From the NCBI GenBank assembly GCA_030428745.1, contig JAUIEG010000208.1:1-5542 (forward strand): DNA of 5,542 nt, given 5' to 3'. The notes under the pieces are model-generated. The model was not told the origin of the DNA. It ran no database searches and saw only the letters and a list, made by a program, of their open reading frames with translations. This DNA is from Alphaproteobacteria bacterium (lineage in GTDB: Bacteria > Pseudomonadota > Alphaproteobacteria > Caulobacterales > Parvularculaceae). How positions within the stretch are numbered: the first letter of the stretch is position 1; the number at the start of each line of letters is the position of its first letter. Position numbers and translations under genes: made by a program. Of the stretch, positions 5,063 to 5,542 are shown in pieces.

Positions 5063-5539
5063 ATGACCGACCTCTTTTTCGCCCGCGCGTTGCACGTTCT
5101 CGGCGTCGTTATCTGGATCGGCGGAGTATCAATGGCGACACTCGTCGTCCTGCCGGCGGTTCGACGAGGGGAGTTCGGGCCGGACAAGCTAGCGGCCTTC
5201 CATGCGGTCGAGCGCCGATTTGTCTGGATCGCGCGGACCGCTGTGCTCCTCGTTGGCGTCACCGGCTACTACATGACGGAAAAGCTTGAGCTATGGTCGC
5301 GCTTTTTGGATGCCGCCTACTGGTGGATGCACGCCATGGTGATTGTATGGCTGTTGTTTTTCTTACTCTTATTCATCGGCGAGCCTTTCATCCTACACAG
5401 ATATTTTCCCGGCTTTGCCAGACGAAACCCGGAGCGCGCATTCTTTCTTTTGCACTGGTTTCATATTCTGTTGCTTTCGCTAAGCTTCATCACGATTTTG
5501 GGCGCAGTAGCAGGCGCCCACGGCTGGATTATTTTTTAA
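5063..5539 (+). CDS. Four-helix inner-membrane protein with histidines near the periplasmic side, unknown function (158 aa)
   Basis: I cannot assign a characterised function. Seen: four hydrophobic segments at about 7-30, 53-71, 87-107 and 130-152. Positive charge is concentrated in the 31-52 loop (R34, R35, K42, R51, R52) and the 108-128 loop (R113, R120, R121, R125). The positive-inside rule therefore suggests both termini face the periplasm. H11 (helix 1), H90 (start of helix 3) and H153 (end of helix 4) would then lie near the periplasmic side; H47, H112, H131 and H134 lie near the cytoplasmic side. Small four-helix proteins with this LHVLGVVIWIGG opening resemble CopD-like or b-haem-binding membrane proteins, so a haem or copper site is plausible but unproven. 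ATG 5063 is the only sensible start, with a weak GGA 9 nt upstream. It sits 98 bp after the Crp/Fnr gene, behind an FNR-type box, and may be a direct target. Complete; its stop lies 3 nt from the window end. Confidence 0.85.
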   Translation: MTDLFFARALHVLGVVIWIGGVSMATLVVLPAVRRGEFGPDKLAAFHAVERRFVWIARTAVLLVGVTGYYMTEKLELWSRFLDAAYWWMHAMVIVWLLFFLLLFIGEPFILHRYFPGFARRNPERAFFLLHWFHILLLSLSFITILGAVAGAHGWIIF

Positions 5540-5542
5540 ACG

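Overview
The window reads as chromosomal DNA of a Gram-negative bacterium, most likely an alphaproteobacterium. The evidence is a TonB-dependent outer-membrane receptor, a periplasmic cupin, moderate to high GC, and a Crp/Fnr regulator with a TTLHTASR recognition helix, a type I associate with alphaproteobacterial Crp/Fnr proteins. The genus cannot be fixed from the sequence. Nothing looks like a mobile element, tRNA, rRNA or CRISPR array.

Layout. Positions 66-1319 (+) hold a full D-amino-acid dehydrogenase gene (dadA). It converges, across a 51-bp gap, on a minus-strand pair: a TonB-dependent receptor (4110-1843) followed 37 bp later by a small exported cupin-fold protein (1805-1371). The pair looks like one operon transcribed from about 4138. 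A 128-bp divergent region (4111-4238) separates it from a plus-strand Crp/Fnr-family regulator gene (4239-4964). After a 98-bp gap comes a four-helix, histidine-bearing inner-membrane protein gene (5063-5539). About 93% of the window is coding.

How the parts may work together. The regulator gene is flanked on both sides by FNR-type operator-like sequences with the same left half-site: TTGCG-CCAG-AACAA at 4173-4186 and TTGCG-CTTG-CGCAA at 4990-5003. These resemble the box I recall for NnrR, the nitric-oxide-responsive Crp/Fnr regulator of alphaproteobacteria (TTGCG-N4-CACAA). The first is centred at -41.5 from a good extended -10 facing the receptor-cupin operon. The second is about -40 from a plausible extended -10 facing the membrane-protein gene. 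The working hypothesis is a compact NnrR-like regulon linking an outer-membrane importer, a degenerate periplasmic cupin and a putative haem- or copper-binding membrane protein. The boxes and geometry are seen in the sequence; the regulon, its signal and the receptor's substrate are inference.

Base composition is uneven. Hand-counted 60-base rows give about 55% GC in dadA and 53% in the regulator, but 62-73% in the receptor. The receptor-cupin pair may therefore have a different history from its neighbours.
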